From assembly GCF_016653405.1 (NCBI RefSeq), contig NZ_NHSN01000015.1:50891-114890 (forward strand): a stretch of DNA of 64,000 nucleotides. The letters are read 5' to 3'. Position numbers and translations under genes: made by a program. Below, piece by piece: positions 51,001 to 60,482 of the stretch. A model generated the notes under the pieces. That model made no database searches and was not told the origin of the DNA. It saw nothing but the letters and a program-made list of their open reading frames with translations. Every line of letters begins with the position of its first letter. Within the stretch, counting starts at the first letter, position 1. The stretch comes from Halorhodospira halophila. Its GTDB lineage: Bacteria; Pseudomonadota; Gammaproteobacteria; Nitrococcales; Halorhodospiraceae.

Positions 51001-53502
51001 ATGGATAACGAGACGCCGGTCACCCGGCTAATGCACGCCGGCATCCTCCACTGCTCACCGGAGACCCCGCTCAACGAGGCGGCCAACCGCATGGCTGCGG
51101 GCGGCAAAAGCGCCATCGTGGTCCTCGATGACGAGGATCGCGCCATCGGCATCTGGACCGAACACGACGCGCTGACCGTCGATTTCTCCGACCCCTGCGC
51201 GTGTCAGGTTCCGATCCGCGAAGCCATGAGCTCCCCGGTAGAGACGGTGCCGTCGCAGACCTCCATCGGCGAGGCGGCCAGTGCCTTCCGCGAGGGGCGG
51301 CGCCGCCATGCGCTGGTGGTGGACACCCGCGAGCGGCCCATCGGCATCATCTCGCGCACCGATGTCGTCCTCAATCTGGGCCTCGCCCCCTACCTGCGCC
51401 TGCGTGAGGTGCGCAGCGTCATGCGTACCGAGCCACTGGTCCTGCCCGACACCCTCCCCCTGGCCGATGCGGCGGCGCAGATGCGCGAGTCGGCCTGGGA
51501 GGCCGCCGTGGTGGCCGCCCCCGGTGACGAGCTGGGCATAATTACCGAGCGGGACCTGGTGCGCTGCGTCGCCGACTACCCCGGCTCGACGGTGATCGGC
51601 GCACTGGCCAGCCGCCCGCTGCTCCAAATCGAGGCCGATGCCCTGTTGATCCGCGCACGCAGCCTGTTCTTCCACAACCAGGTCCGCCACCTCGCCGTAA
51701 CCGATGAGCAGGGCTCCGTGGCGGGGCTGCTCGGCCTCAACGACCTACTCGTTGGCACCGAGCAGCTCCACCTCAAGGATTTGCAGAGCGCCATCGAGCA
51801 GCGCGACGAGGCCATCAGCGAATCCCGCATTAACGCTCGTTTGGCACAGCGGCTAATCGAGTCCTCGCGGGAGGCGGTGATGATCACCAGCGCCGAGGGT
51901 TACATCGAGTACATCAATGATGCCTTCGTCGATCTCACCGGCTACAGCAATAGGGACGTCATCGGTCGAACCCCGTCGCTGCTGGCCTCGGGCCGCCATG
52001 CCCAGTCTTTCTTCAGCGACATGTGGCAGTCGATCCACGAGCAAGGCGCCTGGGAAGGCGACATCTGGAACCGGCGCAAGACCGGCGAACTCTACCTGGC
52101 CAGCCTGAACATCAGTGCCGTACGCAACGATCGGGGGCAGACCGTCAACTACGTCGGCCAACTACACGATGTCACCGAAATCCGCGACCAGCAGGAGCGG
52201 CTGCGCCGCCAGGCCTACTACGACCCGTTGACCCGACTGCCCAACCGGCGCCTGATCGAGGAGCGGCTACCGACCATAGTGACCCGGGCCAGCCGTGAGG
52301 GTGGTCACATCGGGATCGTCATCATCGACCTCGACGGCTTCAAGCAGGTCAACGACAGCCTGAACCACGACAGCGGTGACCGCATCCTCCAGGAACTGGC
52401 CGGGCGCATGAACGAAACCCTGGGCGAGGCGGACGAACTGGGCCGGCTGGCCGGCGATGAGTTCATCGCCATCATTGCCCCGGGCGGGGACCACGACGGC
52501 GTGGTCCGGCGTGCCCGGCGTCTGATGAGCGCCGTGAACGCCCCCCTGGAGCAGGCCGGACAGCACTTTCGCATCGGCTGCAGCGTCGGGATCGCCACCT
52601 ACCCGGACGACGGCGAGGAGGCCAGCGCGCTGATCCAGCATGCCAGCACCGCACTGCGCCGGGCTAAACACGAGGGGCGCAACACCCTGCGCCTCTACCG
52701 CGCCGAGATGCACGAGGCCATCCACCAACGCCTGGCCCTGGAGAGCGATCTGCGCGGCGCCCTGGAGAATGACGCGGGCCTAGAGGTCTGGTACCAGCCG
52801 CTGTTCACGTCAGCCCACCACCGCCTCGCCCACCTGGAGGCCCTCGTCCGCTGGCGTCACCCGCAGCAGGGGCTCATCGCCCCGGGAACGTTCGTGCCAC
52901 TGGCCGAGCAGGCAGGGCTGATGCGCAGCCTGGGTGACTGGGTGCTCGACGCGGTCTGCCGGCAACTGGCCACCTGGCGGGAGCAGGGGCTGAGTCCTCC
53001 GCCCGTCGCCGTCAACCTCTCAGCGCAGCAGCTGTGGGTCGATGATCTGGTGAGCCGGGTCCGCGACCGACTCGATCACCATCAGTTGCCGAGCCAATGC
53101 CTCTCCTTCGAGCTCACCGAGAGCGCATTCCTGGCTCCGGATCAGAACCCCACCGGGGTGCTGCGAGGGCTGCGCGAAATCCCCTGCGAGGTCGCCATCG
53201 ACGACTTCGGTACGGGCTACTCGTCCCTGAGCTACCTTCATGAGCTCCCGGCCAACACCCTGAAAATCGACCGGGCGTTTATCCGCGGCTTGGCGGAGAA
53301 CCGCAACAGCCGCGCCATCGTCGCTGCGATCACCAGCCTGGCCCGGGAGCTTGGCATGAAGGTGGTGGCCGAAGGGGTGGAGACAGCCGAACAGCTGGCG
53401 GCCCTGGAAGGCTTTCCGGTGGACCTGGTGCAGGGTTTCCTGCTCGGGCGGCCCACCCCCGCCGAGGACGTGGAGCAGGCGTTCCTGACCGCGACGGCTT
53501 AG
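51001..53502 (+). CDS. CBS x4-PAS-GGDEF-EAL c-di-GMP protein
   Basis: 833 soluble residues. Four CBS repeats, i.e. two Bateman modules, occupy about 1-255 (starting VTRLMHAGILHCSPETPL, then MSSPVETVPSQTS, MRTEPLVLPDTLP, and a last repeat near 200). A PAS domain with a TGYSNRDVIGRTPSLLASG segment follows at 285-400, then a cyclase domain with AGDEF in place of GGDEF and no RxxD site, and a complete EAL domain (LEALVRW, AVNLSAQQL, FELTESAF, IDDFGTGYSSL, KIDRAF, EGVET). CBS modules commonly sense adenine nucleotides, so this protein could tie energy charge to c-di-GMP. AAGGA nine bases before ATG 51001 sets the start. It is divergent from kaiB. Confidence 0.92.
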   Translation: MDNETPVTRLMHAGILHCSPETPLNEAANRMAAGGKSAIVVLDDEDRAIGIWTEHDALTVDFSDPCACQVPIREAMSSPVETVPSQTSIGEAASAFREGRRRHALVVDTRERPIGIISRTDVVLNLGLAPYLRLREVRSVMRTEPLVLPDTLPLADAAAQMRESAWEAAVVAAPGDELGIITERDLVRCVADYPGSTVIGALASRPLLQIEADALLIRARSLFFHNQVRHLAVTDEQGSVAGLLGLNDLLVGTEQLHLKDLQSAIEQRDEAISESRINARLAQRLIESSREAVMITSAEGYIEYINDAFVDLTGYSNRDVIGRTPSLLASGRHAQSFFSDMWQSIHEQGAWEGDIWNRRKTGELYLASLNISAVRNDRGQTVNYVGQLHDVTEIRDQQERLRRQAYYDPLTRLPNRRLIEERLPTIVTRASREGGHIGIVIIDLDGFKQVNDSLNHDSGDRILQELAGRMNETLGEADELGRLAGDEFIAIIAPGGDHDGVVRRARRLMSAVNAPLEQAGQHFRIGCSVGIATYPDDGEEASALIQHASTALRRAKHEGRNTLRLYRAEMHEAIHQRLALESDLRGALENDAGLEVWYQPLFTSAHHRLAHLEALVRWRHPQQGLIAPGTFVPLAEQAGLMRSLGDWVLDAVCRQLATWREQGLSPPPVAVNLSAQQLWVDDLVSRVRDRLDHHQLPSQCLSFELTESAFLAPDQNPTGVLRGLREIPCEVAIDDFGTGYSSLSYLHELPANTLKIDRAFIRGLAENRNSRAIVAAITSLARELGMKVVAEGVETAEQLAALEGFPVDLVQGFLLGRPTPAEDVEQAFLTATA

Positions 53503-53546
53503 GCGCCGCATCCGCACCAGCAGCGATGCAGGACCCTTTCTGACCG

Positions 53547-54191
53547 GTGGAAGCAAACGACTGGCTACTGCTGATCACCGTCTGCGCCCTGGGGGCCATG
53601 TCGCCGGGGCCGAGCCTGGCGGTTGTGGCGCGTCACAGCCTGGAAGGCGGTCGGTCGGCCGGGCTCACCGCGGCCGTCGCCCACGGTATCGGCGTCGGCG
53701 GCTACGCCGCCCTCAGCGTGGTCGGGCTGGCCGGTATCCTGGCCGCCCACCCGACCCTGCTGGCGGCCATCCAGGGCCTGGGTGCCGCATACCTGGGCTG
53801 GCTGGCCGTGCAGTCCGCCCGCAGCGCCCGGATCGGACCGGAACCCCCTGCTGCACAGAAAGACCGGTCGCCGGCGCAACCGGGCAGCCCGATCCAGGCG
53901 GCAGGAGACGGCCTGGCCATGGCACTGCTCAACCCGAAGATTGCCCTGTTCTTCCTGGCGATCTTCAGCCCGTTCACCGGCCCCGGGCAGGCGGCGTGGG
54001 AGCAGGCGCTGATGGTGTCCATTGCCGCCGGGGTGGACATCGGGTGGTATGCGGCGGTCGCCGCGCTGTTCTCGCTGCCAGCCTGGCGTGAGCGGCTAAA
54101 AAGCCACCAGCGGCTGCGCGAAGGAGTCTTCGCTGTGGTATTGGCCATGCTCGCGCTCTACACCGCCGGCATCGCTGTGGGCGCTGTCTGA
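53547..54191 (+). CDS. LysE/RhtB-family amino-acid exporter
   Basis: 214 residues from a GTG, about six membrane segments, with the LysE family start LLLITVCALGAMSPGPSLAVV and the central MALLNPKIALFFLAIF motif. It probably exports an amino acid or derivative at the inner membrane; the substrate is unknown. It follows the CBS-GGDEF-EAL gene by 44 bases on the same strand. Confidence 0.88.
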   Translation: MEANDWLLLITVCALGAMSPGPSLAVVARHSLEGGRSAGLTAAVAHGIGVGGYAALSVVGLAGILAAHPTLLAAIQGLGAAYLGWLAVQSARSARIGPEPPAAQKDRSPAQPGSPIQAAGDGLAMALLNPKIALFFLAIFSPFTGPGQAAWEQALMVSIAAGVDIGWYAAVAALFSLPAWRERLKSHQRLREGVFAVVLAMLALYTAGIAVGAV

Positions 54192-54220
54192 GCCCGCGCG
54201 ATGAGCCGGGGCGGCCGCAA

Positions 54221-55453
54221 TCACCCGCGCTCGGCGCGATCCACCGCCTCGCCCCACTCCTGGTCATAGCCCCAGGCCATGTGCGGCGAATAGAGCACGC
54301 GCAGCTCCTCCTGGCGGTACACGCCACGGATCTCTACACCCTCCTCCTCCGCCAGCGAGCGGAACCGTGGGCGGATGAAGACGCTGCCGTCCGGCCGGCG
54401 CAGCAGGAAAACCTGTGGGGCCATGCTGCTCGGGCCGCGACGGGTCACCACCGCGGTCTCGCCGTTGCTCAGATCGACCAGGGTGCCCGGTGGGAAAACC
54501 CCCAACTCGCGAATGAGCAGCCGCGTCAGCGTGGCGTCGAAGCGACACCCATCGTCCGCGTATAGCTCCCGCAGGGTATCCCGGATGACATGCGCCGGGC
54601 GGTGAGCGCGAGGGGTCACCATGGCCATATAGACATCGGCGAGCATGACCACCGCGGCCTCGGTACTGATCCCCTCCCGCGTCAGCCCGCGGGGGTAGCC
54701 GGAGCCGTCCATCCGTTCGTGATGCTCGCGGACGGCGCGCAGCCAATGTTGATCCTCCAGGCCCGCGGCCGTCAGCAACGCCTCGGTCCGCTCCGGGTGA
54801 CTGTGGAGTTCACGGCGCTGCGCCGCGCTGAGGGCGCTCTCCTGCTGATCGAGCTGTTCCTGCAGGGCGAGCATGCTGAGGTTGGCGGTCAGCGACGCAC
54901 CGACCACCGCCCGGCGCTGACCACCGTCCAGAGAGGCGGCGCGGGCGAGCAGGTCCGCGACTACAGCCTTGCGGATGGGGTGCAGCACGCGATTGGGGAA
55001 CTCGCGGTTGATGTGCGCCGCCGCCAGTGCAGCATCCGGATCGCGGTCGATCAGGTTGCCGAGCTGGCTGATCATCCCTTCCAGCCGCAGCAGGTAGTCG
55101 TGGCGACCGAGATCGATGGCGTGATGGACCCGCCGCAGGGAAGCGGCACATCGGTCGAAACTGACGAAGGGATCGAACTTCAGTTCGCCACTGTGGTTCT
55201 CCCAAGACGGGCTGGCTTCCCCCAGGGTAACCGTATCCTCCTGGAACGAGGTGGCACGAGCGCGCCCCGACTCCAGCAGCATCTGGCGCTGCGCGTCGCT
55301 TTTCAGCACGCGGCCGGAGCGCAGCAGGAGCCGCTCGTAGGTATCGTAGATGGAGTAAGGCACCGGGCGACCCACGACGAGATCCTTTCCGCGCACGGGC
55401 AGGAAGCGCTCCGGCTCCCCGCTTTCTGGGCTGCGTTTCGACTGCTCGCTCAT
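54221..55453 (-). CDS. Degenerate HD-GYP domain protein
   Basis: 410 residues. An N-terminal part (about 18-65, RFLPVRGKDLVVGRP) resembles the N-terminal domain seen before HD-GYP domains. A helical middle follows, then an HD-GYP domain with the GYP box HHERMDGSGYPRGL (244-257) and LADVYMAM. The metal-binding HD pair, expected about 60 residues earlier, is missing: the segment reads VGASLTANLSM. The enzyme should be catalytically dead as a c-di-GMP phosphodiesterase and may bind the nucleotide or a partner instead. The frame continues upstream, but ATG 55453 fits the domain start. It is divergent from the SNF2 gene. Confidence 0.85.
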   Translation of the reverse strand: MSEQSKRSPESGEPERFLPVRGKDLVVGRPVPYSIYDTYERLLLRSGRVLKSDAQRQMLLESGRARATSFQEDTVTLGEASPSWENHSGELKFDPFVSFDRCAASLRRVHHAIDLGRHDYLLRLEGMISQLGNLIDRDPDAALAAAHINREFPNRVLHPIRKAVVADLLARAASLDGGQRRAVVGASLTANLSMLALQEQLDQQESALSAAQRRELHSHPERTEALLTAAGLEDQHWLRAVREHHERMDGSGYPRGLTREGISTEAAVVMLADVYMAMVTPRAHRPAHVIRDTLRELYADDGCRFDATLTRLLIRELGVFPPGTLVDLSNGETAVVTRRGPSSMAPQVFLLRRPDGSVFIRPRFRSLAEEEGVEIRGVYRQEELRVLYSPHMAWGYDQEWGEAVDRAERG

Positions 55454-55639
55454 GATCGCTGGTGACCGCAAAATGGACCGAGGAGGCGGTGAGCCGCTAC
55501 GACAAACCGCCGCAGGCTGGTTTCCACCTCCCAGAATATCGGGAAACGCACGCCGGGAGAACCGCTCGGGGCCGCCGGAACCCTCAGCCACCCGGCCGCG
55601 CGCTTGGCCGGGACGGTGCCAGCCGCTAAGCTGGGCCCC

Positions 55640-58600
55640 ATGACGCGCGCAACCTTCGGCCGGACCTGGTGGGGCGAGCAGTGGCTTGGCGCCCTGCACG
55701 AAATCGATTACACCAATCGCCTGCCACGGGGCCGGCGTTACGCCAACAACGGGTCCGTCCAGGCCCTGACCATCGATCAGGGCGAGGTCACCGCCCGGGT
55801 GAAGGGGTCGCGTCGCCAGCCTTACAAGGTACACCTGCGGATCCCTGCGTTGCCGGCGGATCAGACCCGGCAGCTGATCGAGGCCATTGTCGATGATCCG
55901 GCGCTGCTCGCAGGGCTGCTCAACAGGCAGCTGGATCCGGCGGTACTGGAGCGCGCCAAGGCGGCGGGCATCCGCGTCTTCCCGAGCAGCTGGCAGGAGC
56001 TGGGCATGCGCTGCTCGTGCCCGGACTGGGCCGTCCCGTGCAAGCACCTAGCGGCGGCGGTCTATCTGCTGACACGCGAGATCGATACAGATCCGTTCCT
56101 GGTCTTCCGATTGCGCGGGGTCGACTTACTCGGCGCGCTGCGCGAGCGGGGCCATGAACTCCCAGAGAACGACGCCCAGGGGGCGCCGCCGAGCCTGGCG
56201 GCGGCACTGTGCGCCGGCAGCGCGGCACCGGAGGAGACAGCGGCCGACCCGGCAGTGCTCGCCGAGCTAGATTTCTCACGGCTGCCCGATCGCATCGAGG
56301 CGATCCCGGACGCCCTCCCCCAGGAACCGCCGATCGGCGGGCTGAACAGCTACCGCAAGCTCTGGCGCACCCAGATACGGCGTGTCGCCCGGCAGGCCCA
56401 GCGCACGCTGAGCGACGCCGCACGCAGCGACGCACAGGTCCAGGAGGCGCAGACCCAAGCCACCACCCTGACCCCGGACGACCACCCCATCATTCGGGTG
56501 GATGCCGACGGCGACGTCCAGATCGACGGCTGTGAAGCGGCTGCAGAGCTCGCGGACCTCGTCGAGCTGCTCGCGCCCCTGGACGCCGACCAGGTGGCCG
56601 ACCTGCAGCCGGAGGTTGCAGCCCTGCATGCGGCCTACCGCACCGCCCTGCACCTGACCGCCGCCGGCGCGGCGGTACCCTGGGTACTGACCATCGACCG
56701 GGGCGGCACCAGCGTCCTGTGGATGCCAGCGAGCCTGGATCCGCAGGTCGATACGCTCCTGCGCAGCCTTGCTGCGGGCACCCCGGAAGGGGTCATCCGC
56801 CTGGACGAGCCCGGGGCCGACCAGGGCCTCGACCGCCGGACCCGGGCCCGTCTGCTCTGCGGCCTGTTCATCGATTACTGGATCCGGGAGTGGAGCGAGC
56901 TTGCCAGCAATGCAGCCGCTGACCCGGTGGCCGACCTGCTTTTCGGCGGTGGCTGCGCCTGGCTGTCGGATCCCGGCCAGGGCGGCACCGCCGCCAGCCT
57001 GCACCATTGGCTGCGCCGTTTGCACCTGGCCGAAGCGGCGCAGACCCTGATCCTGCGTGTGGACGAGCCGCAGCCCGAATCCTTCGAACTCTCCATCGAG
57101 GTCGGCGACGAGCCGGGCGGCAACGGCGCGGGCGCCCATCGCCCGCTCGCCGACGCCCTCGCCGAGCGCGGCGACGGGCACAGCGAGCTGCTGCGCACCA
57201 CGGCGATGCTGGCCGATGCCTACGACCCGCTGCGCGACTACCTGCGTGGCGGGGGCCGCACACCGCTGTCACTCACCCTCGACGAGCTGCCGGAACTGCT
57301 CTTCAACGTCTTCCCGACACTGCAGCTGCTCGGCGTCCGCACGCTGCTGCCCCGGTCGCTGGAGCGACTGGGCCGACCACCGAGCGCAACGATGAGGCTC
57401 ACCGCCAGCAGTAGCGACAGCGACGGCCACCTCAACGCCAACGATCTGTTCCGCTTCGACTGGCAGGTGGCAGTGGGCGATGACGTGATCGACCCGGGAA
57501 CCTTTGAGGACTTGGTGGAAGGGGCGACCGGGCTGGTCCGCTTCCGCGGACAATATGTTTACCTCGACCCGCAGGAGATCGAACGTGTCCGCCGCAACCT
57601 GGCCAACCCGCCGAAGGTTGACGGCGCGGAGCTGACCCGAGTCGCGCTCACGGGGGAGTACGCTGGGACGCCAGTGCAGTTGGACGAAAGCGCCCGGGAA
57701 CGGGTCGCAGCTCTGCACCAGGACCTTGAGCGCGCGCCCCCCCGATCACTGGCTGCGCAGCTGCGCCCCTACCAGCAACGCGGCTTTCAGTGGCTCTACG
57801 GCAATGTCCGCGCCGGTCTGGGCTGCGTGATCGCCGACGACATGGGCCTGGGCAAGACCGTGCAGATTCTGGCCCTGCTCGCGCAGCTCCGCGACGACGG
57901 GGAACTGGCCGGGCGGCCGGCGCTGGTCGTGGTCCCGACCAGCCTGCTCAGCAACTGGATGCGCGAAATCCAGCAATTCGCCCCCGAGCTGGGTGCCACC
58001 ACTTACCACGGCGGCCGGCGCGCCCTGCCGGACGATGCGCAGGGAACCGGCGTCGTGCTCACGACCTACGGCGTGGCGCGAACCGACGCCGCACGGCTGC
58101 GGCGGCAGTCCTGGCGCGCGCTGGTGGTCGACGAGGCACACAACCTCAAGAACCCCCAGGCGGCCCAGACCAAGGCGATCAAATCCATCCCCGCCGGCGC
58201 CCGGGTAGCCATGAGCGGCACCCCGGTGGAGAACCGACTCACTGAGTACTGGAGCCTGATGGACTTTTGCAATCCGGGCCTGCTCGGCACCCTGAAGCGC
58301 TTCACGCGCGAGTACGTCACCCCGATCCAGACCCACGGTGACCAGGAGACGGCCACGCGCTTTCGCCAGGTCACGGCCCCTTTCCTGCTGCGACGGCTGA
58401 AGACCGACCGAAGCATCATCACCGACCTGCCGGAGAAGATCGAGCAGTATCAGTACTGTCAGCTCACTCCCGAACAGAGTGCGCTGTACGAATCGGTGGT
58501 GCGCGAGGGCCTGGAGGTCATCCAGGGAACCTGCGATACGTTCCGGCGCCAGGGTCTGGTGCTACAGATGATCCTGGCGCTCAAGCAGATCTGTAACCAC

Positions 58601-59185
58601 CCGCGCCAGTACCTTAAGGAGGGCGAATACGGGAGCGAGGCGTCGGGCAAGATGCAGCGCCTGCTCGAACTCCTCCAACCGATCCAGCGCCGGCACGAGA
58701 AGGCGATCGTGTTCACGCAGTTCCGCGAGGCCGGCAGCTTGCTCCAAGAGGCCGTCGCCGAGACCACCGGCCGCACACCGGCGTTCCTGCATGGCGGGCT
58801 CTCGAGAAACCAGCGCGACGCAGTCGTCCACCGCTTCCAGAATGATCGCACCGAACGGGTACTGGTGCTGTCCCTGAAGGCCGCCGGCACCGGACTCAAC
58901 CTGACTGCGGCCTCCCACGTCATCCACTTCGACCTGTGGTGGAACCCGGCCGTCGAGGCCCAGGCCACGGACCGCGCCTACCGCATCGGGCAAACGCAGA
59001 CGGTTCAGGTCCACCGCCTGCTGACCCAGGGCACCTTCGAGGAGCGGATCAACGACATGATCCAGTCCAAGCGCGCACTGACGGAGATGACGGTGGAAAG
59101 CGGCGAGCAGTGGATCGGCAATCTGGACGACGCCCAACTCAGCCAGGTTTTCAGCCTGGGTCAGAGCCACACCGAGCCGGCGTGA
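55640..59185 (+). CDS. SWIM zinc-finger SNF2-family helicase
   Basis: 1181 residues. A SWIM finger near the N-terminus is C-x-C-x6-C-x-H, with Cys125, Cys127, Cys134 and His136. The centre is poorly conserved (about 150-690). The C-terminal Swi2/Snf2 ATPase (about 705-1165) has ADDMGLGKTVQ, DEAHNLKN, SGTPVENRLTEYWSLMDF and the later motifs LKAAGTGLNLTAA and DRAYRIGQTQ. It belongs to the bacterial SNF2/HepA-like group with SWIM domain, presumed to remodel nucleic acid-protein complexes. The stop overlaps a possible GTG start of the next gene, so coupling with the permease genes is possible. Confidence 0.92.
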   Translation: MTRATFGRTWWGEQWLGALHEIDYTNRLPRGRRYANNGSVQALTIDQGEVTARVKGSRRQPYKVHLRIPALPADQTRQLIEAIVDDPALLAGLLNRQLDPAVLERAKAAGIRVFPSSWQELGMRCSCPDWAVPCKHLAAAVYLLTREIDTDPFLVFRLRGVDLLGALRERGHELPENDAQGAPPSLAAALCAGSAAPEETAADPAVLAELDFSRLPDRIEAIPDALPQEPPIGGLNSYRKLWRTQIRRVARQAQRTLSDAARSDAQVQEAQTQATTLTPDDHPIIRVDADGDVQIDGCEAAAELADLVELLAPLDADQVADLQPEVAALHAAYRTALHLTAAGAAVPWVLTIDRGGTSVLWMPASLDPQVDTLLRSLAAGTPEGVIRLDEPGADQGLDRRTRARLLCGLFIDYWIREWSELASNAAADPVADLLFGGGCAWLSDPGQGGTAASLHHWLRRLHLAEAAQTLILRVDEPQPESFELSIEVGDEPGGNGAGAHRPLADALAERGDGHSELLRTTAMLADAYDPLRDYLRGGGRTPLSLTLDELPELLFNVFPTLQLLGVRTLLPRSLERLGRPPSATMRLTASSSDSDGHLNANDLFRFDWQVAVGDDVIDPGTFEDLVEGATGLVRFRGQYVYLDPQEIERVRRNLANPPKVDGAELTRVALTGEYAGTPVQLDESARERVAALHQDLERAPPRSLAAQLRPYQQRGFQWLYGNVRAGLGCVIADDMGLGKTVQILALLAQLRDDGELAGRPALVVVPTSLLSNWMREIQQFAPELGATTYHGGRRALPDDAQGTGVVLTTYGVARTDAARLRRQSWRALVVDEAHNLKNPQAAQTKAIKSIPAGARVAMSGTPVENRLTEYWSLMDFCNPGLLGTLKRFTREYVTPIQTHGDQETATRFRQVTAPFLLRRLKTDRSIITDLPEKIEQYQYCQLTPEQSALYESVVREGLEVIQGTCDTFRRQGLVLQMILALKQICNHPRQYLKEGEYGSEASGKMQRLLELLQPIQRRHEKAIVFTQFREAGSLLQEAVAETTGRTPAFLHGGLSRNQRDAVVHRFQNDRTERVLVLSLKAAGTGLNLTAASHVIHFDLWWNPAVEAQATDRAYRIGQTQTVQVHRLLTQGTFEERINDMIQSKRALTEMTVESGEQWIGNLDDAQLSQVFSLGQSHTEPA

Positions 59186-59220
59186 CAGCGCCCCACGACC
59201 GTGACGAGGGGCACACGCGC

Positions 59221-59748
59221 ATGTCCGCGCGGTACTTGGATCCGATGACGATCTTCTTCGCGGTGCTGGCGCTGGGCGCCGGGGCCGCGGTCTACGTGCT
59301 CCATGGCCCGGCGGCCTGGTGGGACGCACTCAGCCGGGCCGGCGAGTTGATGCTGCAGGTGGCACCGATCCTGGTGGCTGCGCTGCTCATGTCCGGCTAT
59401 GTACAGACACTGATCCCGCGCCACGCCATTGAACGCTGGCTGGGCGAGCGCAGCGGCGTGCGTGGCCTCGCCCTGGCCACGGCTGCCGGCGCCCTCACTC
59501 CGGGCGGCCCGTTCGCCGCCTTCCCGCTGGTGGTGGCCCTGCTGCGCTCGGGTGCCGCGTTCGAGGTGTGCGTCGCCTACCTCACCGCCTGGTCGGTCCT
59601 CGGCCTGAACCGCGCCCTGGTCTGGGAGATCCCGTTCTTCGGGCTCGACTTCGTTGCGCTGAAGATGCTCGTCTCCCTGCCCCTGCCCTTTCTGGCCGCA
59701 CTCCTGGCCCGCCCGTTGGGCCGTCGCGTGAGACGTTGGGCATGCTGA
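59221..59748 (+). CDS. Half-size permease, YraQ/UPF0718-like (first copy)
   Basis: 175 residues with four to five membrane helices. The core reads LTPGGPFAAFPLVVALLRSGA, then VAYLTAWSVLGLNRALVWEIP and LVSLPLPFLAALLA. The pattern resembles half of a YraQ/ArsP-type permease (PF03773). The start is ATG 59221; an upstream GTG at 59182 would overlap the helicase stop. The next gene encodes a diverged copy, overlapping by seven bases. A two-protein heterodimer is the simple model. The substrate, perhaps a metal or metalloid, is unknown. Confidence 0.68.
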   Translation: MSARYLDPMTIFFAVLALGAGAAVYVLHGPAAWWDALSRAGELMLQVAPILVAALLMSGYVQTLIPRHAIERWLGERSGVRGLALATAAGALTPGGPFAAFPLVVALLRSGAAFEVCVAYLTAWSVLGLNRALVWEIPFFGLDFVALKMLVSLPLPFLAALLARPLGRRVRRWAC

Positions 59749-60242
59749 GTGCTTTTGTGACCATCCTCATCCTGCTGGGGATCTGCGCGGCGATCGCGCA
59801 GTTCCAGCCCCACGGCAGCCATCGTGCCGCCGCCCGGGAGGGCTGGCGACAACTCCAGCCGCTGCTCACGCGCCTCCCGGTAGCGCTCATCGCGGCAGCC
59901 TTCCTGGCCGTGCTGATTCCGGCCGAGGCGGTCGGCTCGCTGTTCGGCGAGGACTCGGGCGGCGCAGGGATCCTGATCGCATCGTTGCTCGGCGGCTTCC
60001 TGCCCGGCGGACCGGTGGTCGCCTTCCCTCTAGTCGTGGTGCTGAGCGACGCCGGCGCCGGCATGGCTCAGCTCATCGCACTGATCACCGCCTGGTCGGT
60101 GCTCGCCTTCCACCGCGTCGCCGCCTTCGAGCTGCCGATGCTCGGCGCCCGCACCACCGCGGCCCGCCTGCTGGTCTCCCTGCCGCTGCCAGTACTCGCC
60201 GGAGTAGCGGCCGGTGCGCTGACCGGGGCGCTGGCACCTTGA
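59742..60242 (+). CDS. Half-size permease, YraQ/UPF0718-like (second copy)
   Basis: 166 residues, about five helices, with FLPGGPVVAFPLVVVLSDAGA, then ALITAWSVLAFHRVAAFELP and LLVSLPLPVLAGVAAG. These line up one-to-one with the preceding protein (GGP-AFPLVV, TAWSVL, ELP or EIP, LVSLPLP). It overlaps the first gene by seven bases, so translation is coupled. No cysteines typical of ArsP appear. Confidence 0.68.
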   Translation: MLSAFVTILILLGICAAIAQFQPHGSHRAAAREGWRQLQPLLTRLPVALIAAAFLAVLIPAEAVGSLFGEDSGGAGILIASLLGGFLPGGPVVAFPLVVVLSDAGAGMAQLIALITAWSVLAFHRVAAFELPMLGARTTAARLLVSLPLPVLAGVAAGALTGALAP

Positions 60243-60263
60243 GGCCCCGCGCCCGGCCGCCGA

Positions 60264-60401
60264 TCAGACCGGGCGCAGCGCCAACCCGAAGATGATCAGG
60301 GCCACAATGAGCGCCAAGGTCACCGCCAGCAGGGGGTGGCGGCGAAACCCGCCCGGGCTGGCGAGCTCCCGGAGCAACCTGCGCAGTCGATCAATCCTCA
60401 T
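60264..60401 (-). CDS. Small single-pass membrane protein
   Basis: 45 residues from ATG 60401, with AAGGGG ten bases upstream. A basic amphipathic start (MRIDRLRRLLRELASPGGFRR) is followed by one helix, LLAVTLALIVALIIFGLALR. The frame also opens further up at 60473. No homologue is recognised; the regular gene-like layout is the only support. Confidence 0.45.
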   Translation of the reverse strand: MRIDRLRRLLRELASPGGFRRHPLLAVTLALIVALIIFGLALRPV

Positions 60402-60482
60402 CCGATAGCGCCCCTTATCCGCCGCCCCTGTCCACCTGCACAGCGGGTTTTGCTCACAATCGAGGGGTTCCACGCGTTGGAC

